Positions 1 through 14,200 of a stretch of DNA of 64,000 bases are shown piece by piece (the stretch's first letter is position 1; each line of letters opens with the position of its first letter). The notes under the pieces are model-generated. The model did not search any database. It was not told where the DNA came from and saw nothing but the letters and a program-made list of their open reading frames with translations. Where the stretch lies: the NCBI RefSeq assembly GCF_900109945.1, contig NZ_FOBX01000020.1, forward strand, positions 1 through 64,000. Direction: 5' to 3'. This DNA is from Bradyrhizobium sp. OK095. Its GTDB lineage: Bacteria > Pseudomonadota > Alphaproteobacteria > Rhizobiales > Xanthobacteraceae. The position numbers were made by a program, and so were the translations under genes.

Positions 1-3000
1 ACAAGCGCAGGACGCGACCGGCTCACCACGGCAGCACGCGGCTCAGAGGCCCGCGCAACATACTCCTCGATCACAACATGCGCGTTCGAGCCGCCGAACC
101 CGAACGAGCTGACGCCGGCACGTCGTGGCAGGTCGCGGCCCTCTTCGTCCTGCACCGGCCGCCAGGCCTGTTGCTCCTGAACGACATAGAACGGGCTCTC
201 GTCCAGTTGGAGGTACGGGTTCAACTCCTCCGCGTGCAGGCTCTTCACCAGCGTCTTGTGCTGAAGCTGCAACAACACCTTGATCAGCCCTGCAACCCCG
301 GCAGCAAGCTCCAGGTGACCGATGTTGCTCTTCACCGTACCCAGGCCGCAATACGCACGCCCTGCCGCCGAGCCTCCGCTCGCCTCGAGCAACTCCCCGA
401 ACGCACTCTTCAGCCCGTTGATCTCGATCGGATCGCCAAGCTCCGTTCCGGTGCCATGTGTCTCGATATAGCCGACCGTCCGCGGATCGATCCCGGCCTG
501 GCTGTAGACCGCCTTGAGCAGCTCCGCCTGCGCCTTCGGATTCGGCGCCGTCGGCGATTGCGCCCGGCCGCCGTGGTTCTCCGCGCTGCTCCGGATCACC
601 CCATAGATGTGATCCCCGTCCCGCTCCGCTGCGGAGAGCTTCTTCAGCACCAGCATGCCAATGCCTTCCGCTCGCACAAAGCCATTGGCATGCCGTGAGA
701 AAGTCTTGCAGCGGCCGTCGACGCTCAGCATTCCCATCTGGCCGAGACTGATGTGCATGTCCGGCGTCACCAGCGTGTTGACACCGCCGGCAATCGCCAT
801 CTCGCAGCTGTCGTTCCTCAGCGCCTGAACCGCGCGGTGCACCGCCACCAGTGAGCTCGAACAGGCAGTCTCGATCGGCTCGCTCGGACCATGCCAATCC
901 AGGAAATAGCTCATCCGGTTCGGACCGAATGACGGCGTCAGCCCTGTCGTGCTATAACTGTCGAGCCCAACACCTGCCCGCGCAACCAGGCGACCATAGG
1001 TGCTGTTCCCGGTTGCCACCAGGATCGCCGCCCGGCTACCCGCGAGGCTGGCCGCCGAATAGCCGGCATCCTCGATCGCCTTCCAGATGTAGATCATCAA
1101 GAGCCGCTGCTGCGGATCCATCAACTCCGCTTCACGCGGCGAGATGCCGAAGAACAACGGATCAAACTCGTCGATCCCATCGACGAAGCCGCCCCATTTG
1201 ACATTGGTCTTGCCGGCCTCCATGAGCGGGTCGCCATAAACCTCCCGCCAGTCCCAACGCGCCTTGGGAATCTCGACGATGCAGTCCCGCTCGTCGATCA
1301 GGTTACGCCACAGCGCCGCCACGTCCTCCGCCATCGGAAAGCGGCCACTCATCCCGATCACCGCGATGCCATCGACTTCGACCATCGCTGGTTCGGTGTT
1401 CTGGTCGGCCACGCGCCTTACCGCAGCCGACCGTTCTCGCCGCATCCGGCGCGGACGCGCTCGCAGCGGGGCGGCATCCACATCCCTCGCTTCGGGCATC
1501 GCCGGCTCGGCGCCAGCGGGGGAAAATCTTGCGGCAAAAACTGTGCGATGGTGCTTCACCAAATAGCGGGCGAGATCACCCAGCGTCAGATGCTCGAAGA
1601 AGATCGCCGGCGTCAGCTCAAGCCCATAGAACTGGTTGAGCTGATGCGATAGCGCCGTGAAGCTGATCGAATCAAATCCGTACTCGCTCAGCTCGCTGTC
1701 GACATCGAGCGCCTCCGCCTTGACCTTGATGAGGTCTGATACAACCCGAAGCAGCGAGGCCTGGACTTTCTTGAGGAGCTCCCCTTCCTCATCGATCGAC
1801 AGGTTGCGCAAGGTAGAACTTGCGGAATCCGTGCGCTTTGCCGGCACCGGCCGCTCGCCTCCGGTCAGACGCGCACGTGCTTGCGTGGTTCTTTGCCGAA
1901 CCACCCCGTCGCTTTCCGCTATGACAATCTGCTGCCCAAGCGCACGCCCCGCCATCGCCGGATAGGAGATCGATCGCAACCCCTCCTGCTCCAAAGCCCT
2001 GCGCCAACCTTCTTCAGACAGGCACGGACTGCCTGGCAGCCGCAATGTTCCGTCCGTGTACAACCACCATCCGTCCAGGAGCCCAAAGGTTAAATGGGTG
2101 AGCAAGCTCTTGCTGGTGATCTCGTTGAGCAACAGCAGCCCGTTGGTCCGGAGTGCCGCTTTGACGTTGCGCAGCGTTCGACGGATGCTCCGCGTCGCAT
2201 GCAGCACATTCGTCGCAATCACGACATCGTAGCTGCCCGCATCGATGCCTTGTCCCGCGAGCGGCTTCTCGATATCGAAGATGCCATAGTCGAGATAAGG
2301 GTGCTCCGGCCCATAGACCTCTCGCGCATGCTTCAGGAATGCCTGCGACAGATCTGTGTAACGATACTCCTCGATGTTCTCCCCATATGGCTTCAACCGC
2401 GCCAACACCCGTGCGCTGGTGCCGCCGGTCCCAGCTCCGACCTCGAGAATGCGAAGCCGCGCCGAGGGTTCATGCTTCAACCGCTCCTCGACAAGGGCCA
2501 CGACCTTCCCGGCAAGCGCCTCGTTGAAGTAGTCCGCAACCGGATTGTCCTTGTAGATCCCCTCCACCAAGGCCAGCGAACCATTCGGGAACATCACGTC
2601 CGTCGCACGCACCGCGCCACCGAGAATACCTGCAAGTGCGCGCAGCGTGGTCTCGACCAGCCTCACCTGGGTCGCGATGGCAGGATCCGTCAGCCACTCA
2701 ACCTTGCGTATCTCCCATTCGCGCCAGCCCGCTTCGGCCGCAGGCGCGGTGCCCCCGACCGGGACGTACCACTCATCGTCCTGCCTGAGATGGCCGTGCG
2801 CGGTGAGAATGCTCAAGCTCTCATCCAGCCAGCGATCATAGGAAGCTCGCAGCCCAAGCCCGGCCCTGATCGCTGCGATGTCGGTCCGCGAGCTCAAGGG
2901 AAAGCCCGCGGCAATCAGCTGGGTCCATAGCAACCGGCCGGCCAGCACCTCCATCTCCTGCAACGACGCGCGCCCTTCAAACAGCTCGCTCCCTGCTGGC

Positions 3001-5215
3001 TGCGTCGGGTGCGCCTGCAATTCGGCAGAAATTGACGGCAGCTCCGATCGGTAGACGCGAAGCACTTCATCCGGCACCACGAAGTCTTTCAACAGCCTCG
3101 GCGCGCCAACCGTCTTCACAAAGGCCAGCTGGTCTTGCGGCGCGCCAAGCAGCACGTCCAAAGCCGCCATGCCTTCGTCGGTCTCGATCGAACCCAGTCC
3201 CGACCGCGCCATCCGCGCCCGATACTCTGCCGTCGCGGCAATCCCGATGTTGCCCCAATAACCCCAGTTCATCACCTTGACCGGGCACGACCAGGCCCGC
3301 GCCAGGGCATGAGCAAAAGCGTCCTTGAAGCTACAGCCTGCCGCGTAGTTGCCCTGCCCGGCCGGCATCTCGAAACTCATCGCGGACGAGAAGAACAGCA
3401 CGAAGTCCGGCTGATCCTCGCGGAACAGCTGTGCCAGCCGAACACTGACATCCACCTTGGCGGAAAGCACCGCGCAGAAGTCCGCCTCCTCCATCCGTGC
3501 GAGGCTCCTGTCGCGCAAGACAAGTGCGGAATGAACCACACCGTGGACTTGCGCGTGCTCCCGCTTGATCCGCCCATAGGCTCGCTCCAACGCCCGACGA
3601 TCGGTCGCATCCGCCTCGATATAGAGGGGAGCGGGGCCAAGCTTCGCCAGTCGATCCTGTTCGGCCTGGATCGACGCGTCGTGCGGCCGCCGGCCGATCC
3701 ATACGATCCGCGCCTGATAGTGGCGGATCATGGACTCGCTCCATGCCGCGCCGATGCCACCAGCACCACCGATCACCACATAGACGCCTTCCCGCCGGTA
3801 CAAGGCTCCTTTCGTCCCAGACAGATCGCTCGGCAGCAGAACGCGGCGATGCCATTCTCCACTCCGGTATCCCCAGCCCTTGCCTTGCGCATCCGCCGGC
3901 AGCTGCAAGACCTCGTCCAGCGGACAGTCCTCGCCGGATGGGACGTCCACAAGCCGCACCCGCCAGTTCGGATGTTCCTTGGCTAGCGAACCAATCAGGC
4001 CATGCACGCTCGCATGCGTGGGATCGATCGCTTCGCCACGATGGATCGCCTGGCTTTGCGTGGTGATCACCGTAAGGCCCAGCACCCTGCCGCCGTAGCC
4101 CAGGCCCAGCACCGCCTTGATCAAACGGAAGCACTGCACGACACCGAGCTGCTGGTCCTCAATGATCTTGTCATCCGATATCGATTCCAATCGTCGCTCG
4201 GGCGCCAGCCACACGACGTGATCGATCGGGCCCAACGCGCGCAGCTGTTCGCCGATCGTCTCCGCCGTAGCCTCAGGCGCGATCTCCAACTGATGTCCGT
4301 CAGGATAATGCTGGCGCAATGCCGCCCGCCGCGCCGGCGTACCGCCGACAATCACCACACCATCCGTTGGCAACGGCCAGCTCGTATCTGCCGCTACCGC
4401 AACCGCCTCCCACACCGGCGTCAACGTCACCAAGCGGCTCCCGGCTTCGGCATCCGCTTCCGCCCCGGCCAGCTCGCAGGTCGCAGACCGCGTGCTGAAC
4501 CCACGCAGTTGGACGCAAACACGCCCCGCTTCGTCGCACACGTCGATGTCCAGCCTGTCGGAGCCCTCATCCTCCCGGCGAACCCAGGCAAAGCCTCGCG
4601 CCGGACAAGCCGACACGATCAGAACCTCTTCCAGCGCAAACCGCAGCAATGGCTGCCCAACCGCGGCTTCATCTCTCGCACGCAGGCCCACGCCGGACTG
4701 CAGCGCCGCATCCATGATACCGGGATGCAGCACATAGTCGTCCAACGTCTCTTCGAAACTTGGCGGCAGCTCGAGCCGCACCAAAATCTGCGCCCCTCCC
4801 GCCTCGTCCAGCCCCGCCAAATCCACATCCGCGATACTGCCGACCGCCTCCACGACGGCGCGACCCTGACTGTGGATCACCCGTTCTTCGCCACCGCCTC
4901 GCACCGCTCCGCTGTAAATCTCGTAGTCGATGCTGCCATCTTCTGCCGCGAACAACTCGATATGCAGATCAAGGCCATCCGGCCCCACCACCACAGGCCG
5001 CAGCCACGCCACCCGCTGCAGCCGCCTCCCCTGTGGCCCGGCCGCGCCGGCTGCAGCCTCGACCGCCGCTCGCGCCATCTCCAGATGGGCAACTTCCGGC
5101 AGAACCAGCGCACCATCCACCATGCGCAGATAGGGTTCATGCCCGATCAGCTTCGTGCTGAATCGCTGCGCCGAGATATCCGACGTGTTCCGGTGCAGCA
5201 ACGGATGCAGCACCG
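1..5215 (-). repeat. direct repeat copy 1: DH(degenerate)-KR-cMT-ACP-KS3 unit
   Basis: This half of an intragenic tandem repeat aligns with the copy at about 5,740-11,065. Equivalent codons sit a constant distance apart: KS Cys 863 versus 6593, ACP Ser 1670 versus 7403, DH Asp 4712 versus 10439, a period of 5.73 kb. Long runs of nucleotides match by eye, for example around the KR, the cMT SAM motif and the KS. The copy carries two in-frame deletions in its DH. The left limit may lie outside the window. Confidence 0.9.
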
Positions 5216-8200
5216 CTCCGCCTGTGCCATTTGCCGCCCTTGCAGGATTTGTCGACGTTGCAGCCTGCGTCCTCTGCTCGATCCAGTGCCTGTCCTTGGC
5301 AAACGGATAGGTCGGCAGCGAGATCCGGCGCGGCCGGGTCTCGCCGTACAGACGTTCCCAGCCGAACGACGGCCCCTTGACCCATAGCTCGAGCAGCTTG
5401 GTGTACCGGCCTTGTTCAATCCACGTTGCGGCGATCTGCGCCATGTCCTCGTCGGCAAAGACCGCAAGCGTGTCCTTCTCCCGCCGCACCTTGCCCTGAT
5501 AAAGCTCCTCGATCCTGCTCTCGCCAGCCAGATAGGCCTTCAGCCTCGACACCAGTTCCGCCATCGAGGCCGCCGTCAGCGCCAGACGGCTATCCATCGC
5601 ATCGCGCCCCACTTGCAGCGTGTAGGCCACATCGGCGAGGTCATCGTCGCCAAGCGAACGCTGCGCGATATCGGCAAGCAGCTGCTCCGCCTGCGCCTTC
5701 AACCGCTCCTCGTCCTTCGCCGACAGCACTATCAGCGCCGGCCGTGATGGACTCACCGCGATGCGAGGACGCTCTTCGGCCCGCGGCAGGTATTCCTCGA
5801 TCACAACATGTGCGTTCGAGCCGCCAGCCCCAAACGATGACACCCCGGCCCGCCGCGGCAAATCACGGCCCTCTCCATCCTGCAGGGCACGCCAGACCTG
5901 CTGCTCCCGCACGATGTAGAACGGGCTTTCCTCCAGCTGGAGGTACGGGTTCAACTCCTCGCAATGCAGGCTCTTCACGAGCGTCTTGTGCTTGAGCTGC
6001 AGCAGCACCTTGATCAAGCCAACAACACCGGCCGCGAGCTCGAGATGCCCGATGTTGCTCTTCACTGTTCCGAGGCCGCAATAGGCCGAACTGACCGCAG
6101 AACTCCCGCTCGCCGCCAGCAAGTCGCGGAACGCACTGTTCAGCCCGTTAATCTCGATGGGATCGCCCAGCGCCGTCCCGGTGCCGTGCGCCTCGATATA
6201 GCCGACCGTCCGCGGATCGATGCCCGCGCGCTCATAGGCCGCTTTCAGCAACTCCGCCTGCGCTTTCGGATTGGGCGCTGTCAGCGATTGGGCCCGGCCG
6301 CCATGGTTCTCCGCGCTGCCACGGATCACACCATAAATGTGATCCCCGTCGCGCTCCGCCGCGGAGAGCTTCTTGAGCACCACCATGCCGACGCCTTCGG
6401 CGCGCACATAACCGTTGGCATGGCGTGAGAAAGTCTTGCAGCGGCCGTCGACGCTCAGCATTCCCGCCTTGCCAAGGCTGATGTGCATGTCCGGCGTCAG
6501 CAGCGTGTTCACCCCGCCGGCAACAGCCAGCCCGCAGCTGTCGTTCGCCAGCGCCTGAACCGCCCTATGCACCGCCACAAGAGAGCTCGAGCAGGCTGTC
6601 TCGATCGACTCGCTCGGACCATGCCAATCCAGGAAATAGCTCATCCGGTTCGGACCGAACGACGGCAGCAATCCTGTTACGCCATACTCATCGATCGCCG
6701 CACCCGCCCCCGCGATCAGCCGGCCGTAACCGTTATTCCCGATCCCCGCCAGGATCGCGGTCCGGCTGCCCGCGAGGCTCGCCGCCGAGTAGCCGGCATC
6801 CTCGATCGCCTTCCAGATGTGGGTCATCATCAGCCGCTGCTGCGGATCCATCAGCTCCGCTTCGCGCGGCGAGATGCCGAAGAACAGCGGATCGAACTCG
6901 TCGATCCCATCGATGAAGCCGCCCCATTTGATATTGGTCCTGCCGGCCTCCTTGAGCGGATCGCCATGGAGCGCACGCCAGTCCCAGCGCGCCCTCGGAA
7001 TCTCGACGATACAGTCGCGCCCCTCGACCAGGTTGCGCCACAGCGCCGCCACGTCGTCCGCCATCGGGAAGCGCCCGCTCATCCCGATCACCGCAACACC
7101 GTCGAGGCTGGCCGTCGCCGGCTCTTCGCCCGTCTCGCCGTCCACAAGCCTGACCTCGGCGAACCGCCCTCGCCGCTTGCGGCGCGGCTGCGCTTCTGCC
7201 AGGTCCGGGGCATCTGTCTCCCTGGCCTCGATCACAGCCGGTTTCACGGCGGGCGCGAACCTTGCAGAGAGCACCGCGTGCTGCTGTTGCACCAAGTAGC
7301 GCGCAAAATCTCCCAGCGTCGGATACTCGAAGAAGATCGTCGGCATCAGCCCGAGCCCGTAAAGCTGGTTCAGCTGATGCGACAGCGCCGTGAAGCTGAT
7401 CGAATCAAAGCCGTACTCACTCAGCTCACTGTCAAGATCGACATCCTCGACCTTCACCTTGATGAGATCGGATACGGACTGCAGCAGCGACGCCTGTACC
7501 TTCCGAAGAAGATCTGCCTTCTCATCGATTGATTGCTTGAGCGGAGTTGAGCGAGCGATCGAAGCCACGCGCGGTGGCGATGCAGCCTGTTCAACTGGCG
7601 TCCGCGACGGACGCGGCTGCTCGCTGATTTGCCGAACCACCCCATCGCTTTCCGCGACGATGATCTGCTGTCCCAGCGCATGCGCGTCCGCCGCCGGATA
7701 ATCGATCGAGCGGAACCCCTCCTGCTCCAAAACCCTGCGCCACATCTCCGCAGTCAGGCACGGGCTGCCCGGAAGCCGAAGCGCCACATCCTCGGACAGC
7801 CACCATCCATTCAGAAGCCCGAAGGTCACGTGGGTGAACAGGGTCTTGTCGATGATCTCATTGAGAAACAGCAGACCATTGGTCCGCAGTGTCGCCTTGA
7901 CGTTGCGCAGCGTGCCGCGGATGTTCCGCGTCGCGTGCAGCACATTCGTCGCAATCGCGACATCGCAGCTGCCCGCCTCGATGCCCTGCCCCGCGATCGG
8001 CTTCTCGACATCAAAGATGCCGTAGCCCAGATAGGGATGCTCCGGCCCATAGGTCTCTCGCGCATGCGTCAGAAACGCCTGCGACAGATCCGTGTAACGA
8101 TACTCTTCGATGTTCTCCCGGTAGGACTTCAACCGCGCCAGCACCCGTGCGCTGGTGCCTCCGGTCCCAGCTCCGACCTCGAGCAGCCGAATCCGCGCCG

Positions 8201-11200
8201 ATGGTGCCTGCTTCAACCGTTCCTCGACAAAGCCCGCCACCTTGCCGGCAAGCGCCTCGTTGAAGTAGTCCGCCACCGGATTGTCCTTGTAGATCCCCTC
8301 CACCAAGGCCAGCGAGCCGCTCGGGAACATCACGTCCGTCGCACGCACTGCGCCACCGAGGATGCCGGGAAGCGCGCGCAGCGTCGTCTCAACCAGCTTC
8401 ACCTGCGCCGCGATGGCAGGATCCATCAGCCATTCACCCTTGCGGACCTCCCACTCCTGCCAGCTCGCCTCTGATGCGGGCACCGCCTCCTCAACCCGGG
8501 CATACCATTCACCGTCCTGCCTGAGACAGCCGTGCGCGGTGAGAATGCTCAAACTCTCTTCCAGCCAGCGATCGTAGGAATCTCGCAGCCCCAGCCCGGC
8601 CTTGATTGCCGCGATGGTCGTCCGCTCATCTGTTGGAAAGCCCGCGGCCAGCAGCTGAGTCCACAGCAATCGGCCGGCCAGCACCTCCATCTCCTGCAAC
8701 GCCGCACGCCCGTCCAACAGCTCGCCTCCTGCAGGCGGTGTCAGGTGAAGCCGCAAGGCGGCAGAAATTGACGGAATCTCCGACCCGTGAACGCGAAGTC
8801 GCTCTGAGCCCGGGTCTTTCCAAGCGCCAAGCGAGCCCGTCGTCTTGATAAACGCCAGTTGGTTCTGAGGCGCCCCAAGCAGCACGTCCAAAGCCGCCAT
8901 GCCCTCCTCGGCCTCGATCGAGCCCAGCCCCGATCGCGCCATCCGCGCCCGATAATCCGCCGTCGCGGCAATCCCGATATTGCCCCAGTAACCCCAGTTC
9001 ATCACCTTGACCGGGCATGGCCAAGCCAGGCCCAGCGCATGCGCAAAGGCGTCCTTGAAAGTGCACCCGGCCGCGTAGTTGCTCTGCCCGGCCGGCGTTT
9101 CGAAACCTAGCACGGACGAGAAGAACAGCACGAAATCCAGAGGATCTTCGCAAAACACCTGCGCCAGTCGCACGCTCACGTCCACCTTGGCCGCAAGTGC
9201 CGCGCAGAAGGAAGCCTCCTCCATCCGCGCGAGACTCCTGTCGTGCAAAACAAGCGCGGAATGAATCACGCCGTGAACTTGCGCGTGCTGCTGCTTGATC
9301 CGCGCATAGGCTCGCTCCAGCGCCCAACGATCGGTCGCATCCGCCTCGATATAAAGGGGCGCGGGACCAAGCTTCGCCAATCGATCCTGCTTGCTCTGGA
9401 TCTCGGCGTCATGCGGTCGCCGCCCGATCCACACGATCCGCGCCTGATAGCGGCGGATCATGGACTCTGTCCACGCCTCGCCGATGCCGCCAGCACCGCC
9501 GATCGCTACATAGACTCCGCCCTTGCGGTATAAAATGCCCTTAGCGTCCGGCAGATCGCTGGACAGCAGAACATGGCGGTACCATTTCCCGTTCCGATAG
9601 CCCCATCCCTTGCCTTGCGCATCCGCCGGCAGTTGCAAGACCTCGCCAAGCGGCCAGTCCTGGCCCGATGGCAGGTCCACAAGCCGCACGCGCCAGTTCG
9701 GATGTTCCTTGGCAACCGAACCGATCAGGCCATGCACGCCCGCATGTGTCGGATCGATCGCTTCGTCACGATGGATCGCCTGGCTTTGCGTGGTGATCAC
9801 CGTAAGGCCCAGCACCTTGCCGCCATAACTCAGCCCGAGCAGCGCCTTGACCAGACGGAAGCACTGCAGGACGCCGCGTTGTTGATCCTCGATAATCCGA
9901 TTGTCTGAGAGAAATTCCGTTTGCGGCTCGGGTCCCAGCCACACCAGGTGGTCGATCGGGCCCAACGCGCTCAGCTGTTCGCCGATCACCTCCGCTACCG
10001 CCTCGGGCGCGATCTCGAGCTGATGCGCGTCACGATAATGCCGGCGTAATGCCTCCCGCTGCGTCGCCGTCCCGCCGACAATCACCACACGATGCGTGGA
10101 CCGCGGCCAGCTTGCATCCGCCTTGACCGCCACCACCTCCCACACCGGCGTCAACGTGACCAGGCTGCTCTCGGCTTCTCCCTCCGCTTCCGCCCCGGCC
10201 GGATCACCGGTCGCCGTCCGGCTGCTGAACCCGCGAAGCTGGACGCAGATGCGACCCGCTTCGTCGCACACATCAATGTCCAGCTTGCCAAGCCCTTCGC
10301 CTTCTCGGCGTACCCAGGCAAATCCCCGCGCCGGACAGCCTGAGACAATCACCACCTCCTCCAGTGCAAACGGCAGCGAAGGCTGTCCCGGCGCTTCACC
10401 TCGCGCGTCCAAGCTCGCACTGGCCTGCAGCGCCGCATCCATCACGCTTGGATGCAACACATAGTCCCCCAGCGTTTCGGCCACGCAGGACGGAAGCGCG
10501 AGCCGCGCGAGAACCTGCGCCTGCCCCCCTCCATCCACCCCCGCCGACAAACCAAGGACCCCGTGAAACGACGGACCGTAATTCAATCCCTGCGCAGCAA
10601 ACCGCGCGTAACAATCCTCTGCGGAAACGCGTTGATCACACCTCGCCTGTACCCGCGCCAGATCAACCTCACCGACACTGCCGATCGCACCGACGACCGC
10701 GCGCCCCTGGCTGTGGATCACCCGCGCGGCGTCATCGCCTCCCACGACCCCGCTGAAAATCTCGTAGTCGATGCAGCCGTCATCGTCCGACGTGAACAAT
10801 TCGATATGCAGATCGAGGCCATCCGGCCCGACCACGACGGGCCGCAACCACACCACCTGCTGCAATCGAATGCCATGCTGCCCGTGCGCACCGACCGCAG
10901 CCGCAACCGCCGCTCGCGCCATCTCCAGATGCGCCACGCCCGGCAGAACCCGCGATCCCGATACCACGTGATCCCGCAGGTGCAACTCGTCCCCGCTCAG
11001 CCGCGTACTGAACCGCTGTGCCGAAAAATCCGAGGTGTTCCGATGCAACAACGGATGCAGCAGGAAACTGCCGGATCCGCTCGCAGCCGCGGTCGCGGGC
11101 GGCCCGCGATCTCCAGGACTCTCCTCGATCCAATACCGCTCCTTCTCGAAAGGATAGGTTGGCAGATTGATCCGGCGTGGCTTCGCTCCCTGGTACAAGC

Positions 11201-14200
11201 CGTGCCAGTCGAATGACAGTCCCCTGACCCAGAGCTCCAGAAGCTTGCGGTGCTTGCCAAGCACCATCCAGCTCGCCACAACATCCTTGAGCTCTTCATC
11301 TTCGGCGAAGATCGCAATGGCATCTCTGTTCTGCTTAACTTGACCCAGATAAAGATCGTCGATCCCGGTGGTGCCAGCCAGATATTCCCGCAGCTTCGCC
11401 TGCAGCACCACAATCGAGCTCGCTATCACACCGAGCCGGATCTCCATCGCGTCGCGGCCAACCTGGAGCGTGTAAGCAAGATCCTCGAGATCGGCGTCTT
11501 GAAGGCTGTATTGATCGATGGCCGCAACAAGCCGCTCGGCTTGCGCCTTCAAACGGCTCTCATTCCGTGCCGACAACACGACGAGCACAGGATGGGGGAC
11601 ATTCGCGAGGCTCGGCGCATCATGCCGCGGCGCCACGTATTCCTCGACGATGACATGCGCATTGGTACCGCCAGAACCAAAGCTGCTGACACCGGCGCGC
11701 CGGACTTGCTGCCCATCCCGCAGCTCCCAGGCGCGCTCCTTTTCGGCTACGTAGAAGGGGCCCGCCGCCAGTGAGATGTGCGGATTCAACTCGCTGAAGT
11801 TCAAAGACGCAGGAATCTTCCTGTGTCGAATACAGAGAAGAGCCTTGAGCAGCCCTGCCAGCCCCGCGGCCGCCTCGAGATGACCGATATTGGTCTTGAC
11901 CGAGCCCAGGCCGCAATACGGCCCTTCATCCTTGTCGCCGCCTGCAATGGAAGATCGAGCAAACGCCTCCATCAAGCCACGCACCTCAATGGGATCTCCC
12001 AATGACGTGCCCGTACCATGAGCCTCGACGTAGCCGATTGATCGCGCATCGACGTGTGCCGTCTTGAGCGCCTGTTCAATCAGATCCGCCTGACGGGCAG
12101 GATTTGGAACCGTCAGCCCCGCGGCGCGGCCTCCGTGATTGGTTGCAGAGCCTTTTATGATTCCATGGATCCGATTGCCTTCGCGCACGGCGCTATGAAG
12201 CGGCTTAAGCAATACTGCGATCGCCCCTTCGCCGCGGACATACCCGTTTGCGGAGCTGTCGAAGGTCTTGCATTTGCCGTCGGGCGCCAGCATTCCCGCC
12301 TTGTAATAAGCGATGCTGTTCGCCGGATGGCACATGATGTTGATGCCGGCGACCAAGGCCTGGCTGCATTGCCCAGTCGTGATGGACCTTGCGGCCTCGT
12401 GGAGAGCGACCAGCGAACTGGAACAGGCCCCATCAATCTGGATGCTGGGACCGTTCAGGTCATAGAAATAGGAAAGTCGATTGGCCAGGATGGCCATCGA
12501 CGTCGCCAGGCCGAAATGTCCGTCGATGTGCTCCTGCGCGTTCGACAGCCGGAGCTGATAGTCTGAGCCGCTCGCGCCGACGAAGACTCCCGTCTTCGTG
12601 CCCGCGATCGACTGCGGCGCCTGCCCCGCATCCTCCAGACATGCCCAGGATAATTGCAGCAGGACTCGTTGCTGCGGATCCATCAGCGCCGCATCCCGGG
12701 GAGAGATCCGGAAGAAAGCAGCATCGAACTTGTCGATATCCTGCGCGAAGCCGCCGATATCGATGCCCTGGTGCGGCCCTTGCGGGTCGATACTCGACGG
12801 CCATGTCCAGCGCCAGGAAGGCAGCCGGCTGATCGCGTCGCGTCCCTCGTCCATGAGTTGCCAGAACTGCTCCGGGTCGGTGATGCCGCCGGGCAGCAGG
12901 CACGCCATCCCGACCACGGCGATGTCATAGGCTCCATCATCGGTCGAACGATGGTCGAATTGCGCGATCTCAGCCTCGCTTGTCCTGACGAATGCTTCAT
13001 CCGGCTCTGCGACAATGGCCTGTTTCGCAGCATCCACTCTTTCAGCGTTGCCCGACCGAGCGCGCACGAGCTCATTGACCCGCGAAATGATCCGCTCGCA
13101 CGTGTTGTGTTCAAAGAAAAACGCAGCGTCCAGCGCGATGCCAAAGCGGGCCCCGATGCGTTCATTGAGATCCAGCAGGTCGGCTGAATCGAGCCCGAGC
13201 TCGAACAGCGGCTGAGCCGGTTCGATCTGGTCTGGTGCATCCTTCTGCAGAATTGACGTCACCGCTTTGACGACGAAGGCGCCCACATCCTCGGCGGCCG
13301 CGGCCGGGTTCGTGACGTGCTCGACTTTTGCCTCGTTGCGGCGCCGCCGATGGATATCGTAGGTGACCAGGACGCCCGATCCCAGGTTTACGGTGTCCGA
13401 CGGACGGTAATCCGCGACAACATCCACGATCGTCGCGCCGTGCTGTTCGTGGAATCGCAAGACGGTGTCGACGAGCCGCCCGCGCTCGTTTCTCAGGGCG
13501 ACGTATTGGTCCAGCGGAACTTCGGCGTGCTTGGCGTAGTCTTTGCACCGCGTGATGCCGACGACCGTGTCGACCCCCGGCAAGACGGCGCAATATTGCA
13601 GCATGAACTCAAGCAGCTGATCGCCATAGCTCTGATATTGCGCTTCCGGCAGAACATTGATCGCGAGCAGTTGAACGATCGAGCCGCTCTGCTGGTTGAG
13701 ACGGTGGACGTCCAAGGCCGTCGTGCCCCTGAAGTCCGTCGTCTGAACACGCTGGGAATAGACGACCCCCAGCACATCGCCATCGGCTTGCAGGGCCAAC
13801 TGTCCTTCCCGGAACGTCGTCAGACGTCTCCTCAGGATATCGGTCGGCATTTGCAGCCCATGCGGCCAGCATGCCGTCTCGAGCTGAATCAGAGTCGGCA
13901 AGTCGCTTTCATCGGCAAACCTCACGCGATAGCCGCGCGCCTTGAACCGACCCAACGTCAGATCGGCAGCCGCCTGAGACTTCGGATAGCGATGAAACGA
14001 ATCCGGTTCGGGAACCAAACCGCCTTGCGCCAACGACATCAGAAAGCGATCTGCGGGAGGGAGCGCGCGGGAGAGGCCGGCCGACGCTTCCGCAGTCGCG
14101 TGCAATCCCGAAATGATCACACCGTGCTTTCGGACCAACCCCAGCCAGTCCCGGGTACGATTGAGCAGGGATTCTACCACGGCGGAAATATCCGCTTCAT

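Noticed and set aside
43..897. 284-codon minus-strand open frame and many plus-strand frames (for example 4002-5387) inside the PKS
   Set aside because: They are out of register with the PKS frame, which shows KS, DH, KR, cMT and ACP motifs throughout. The shadows are Arg/Pro/Gly-rich with no domain.
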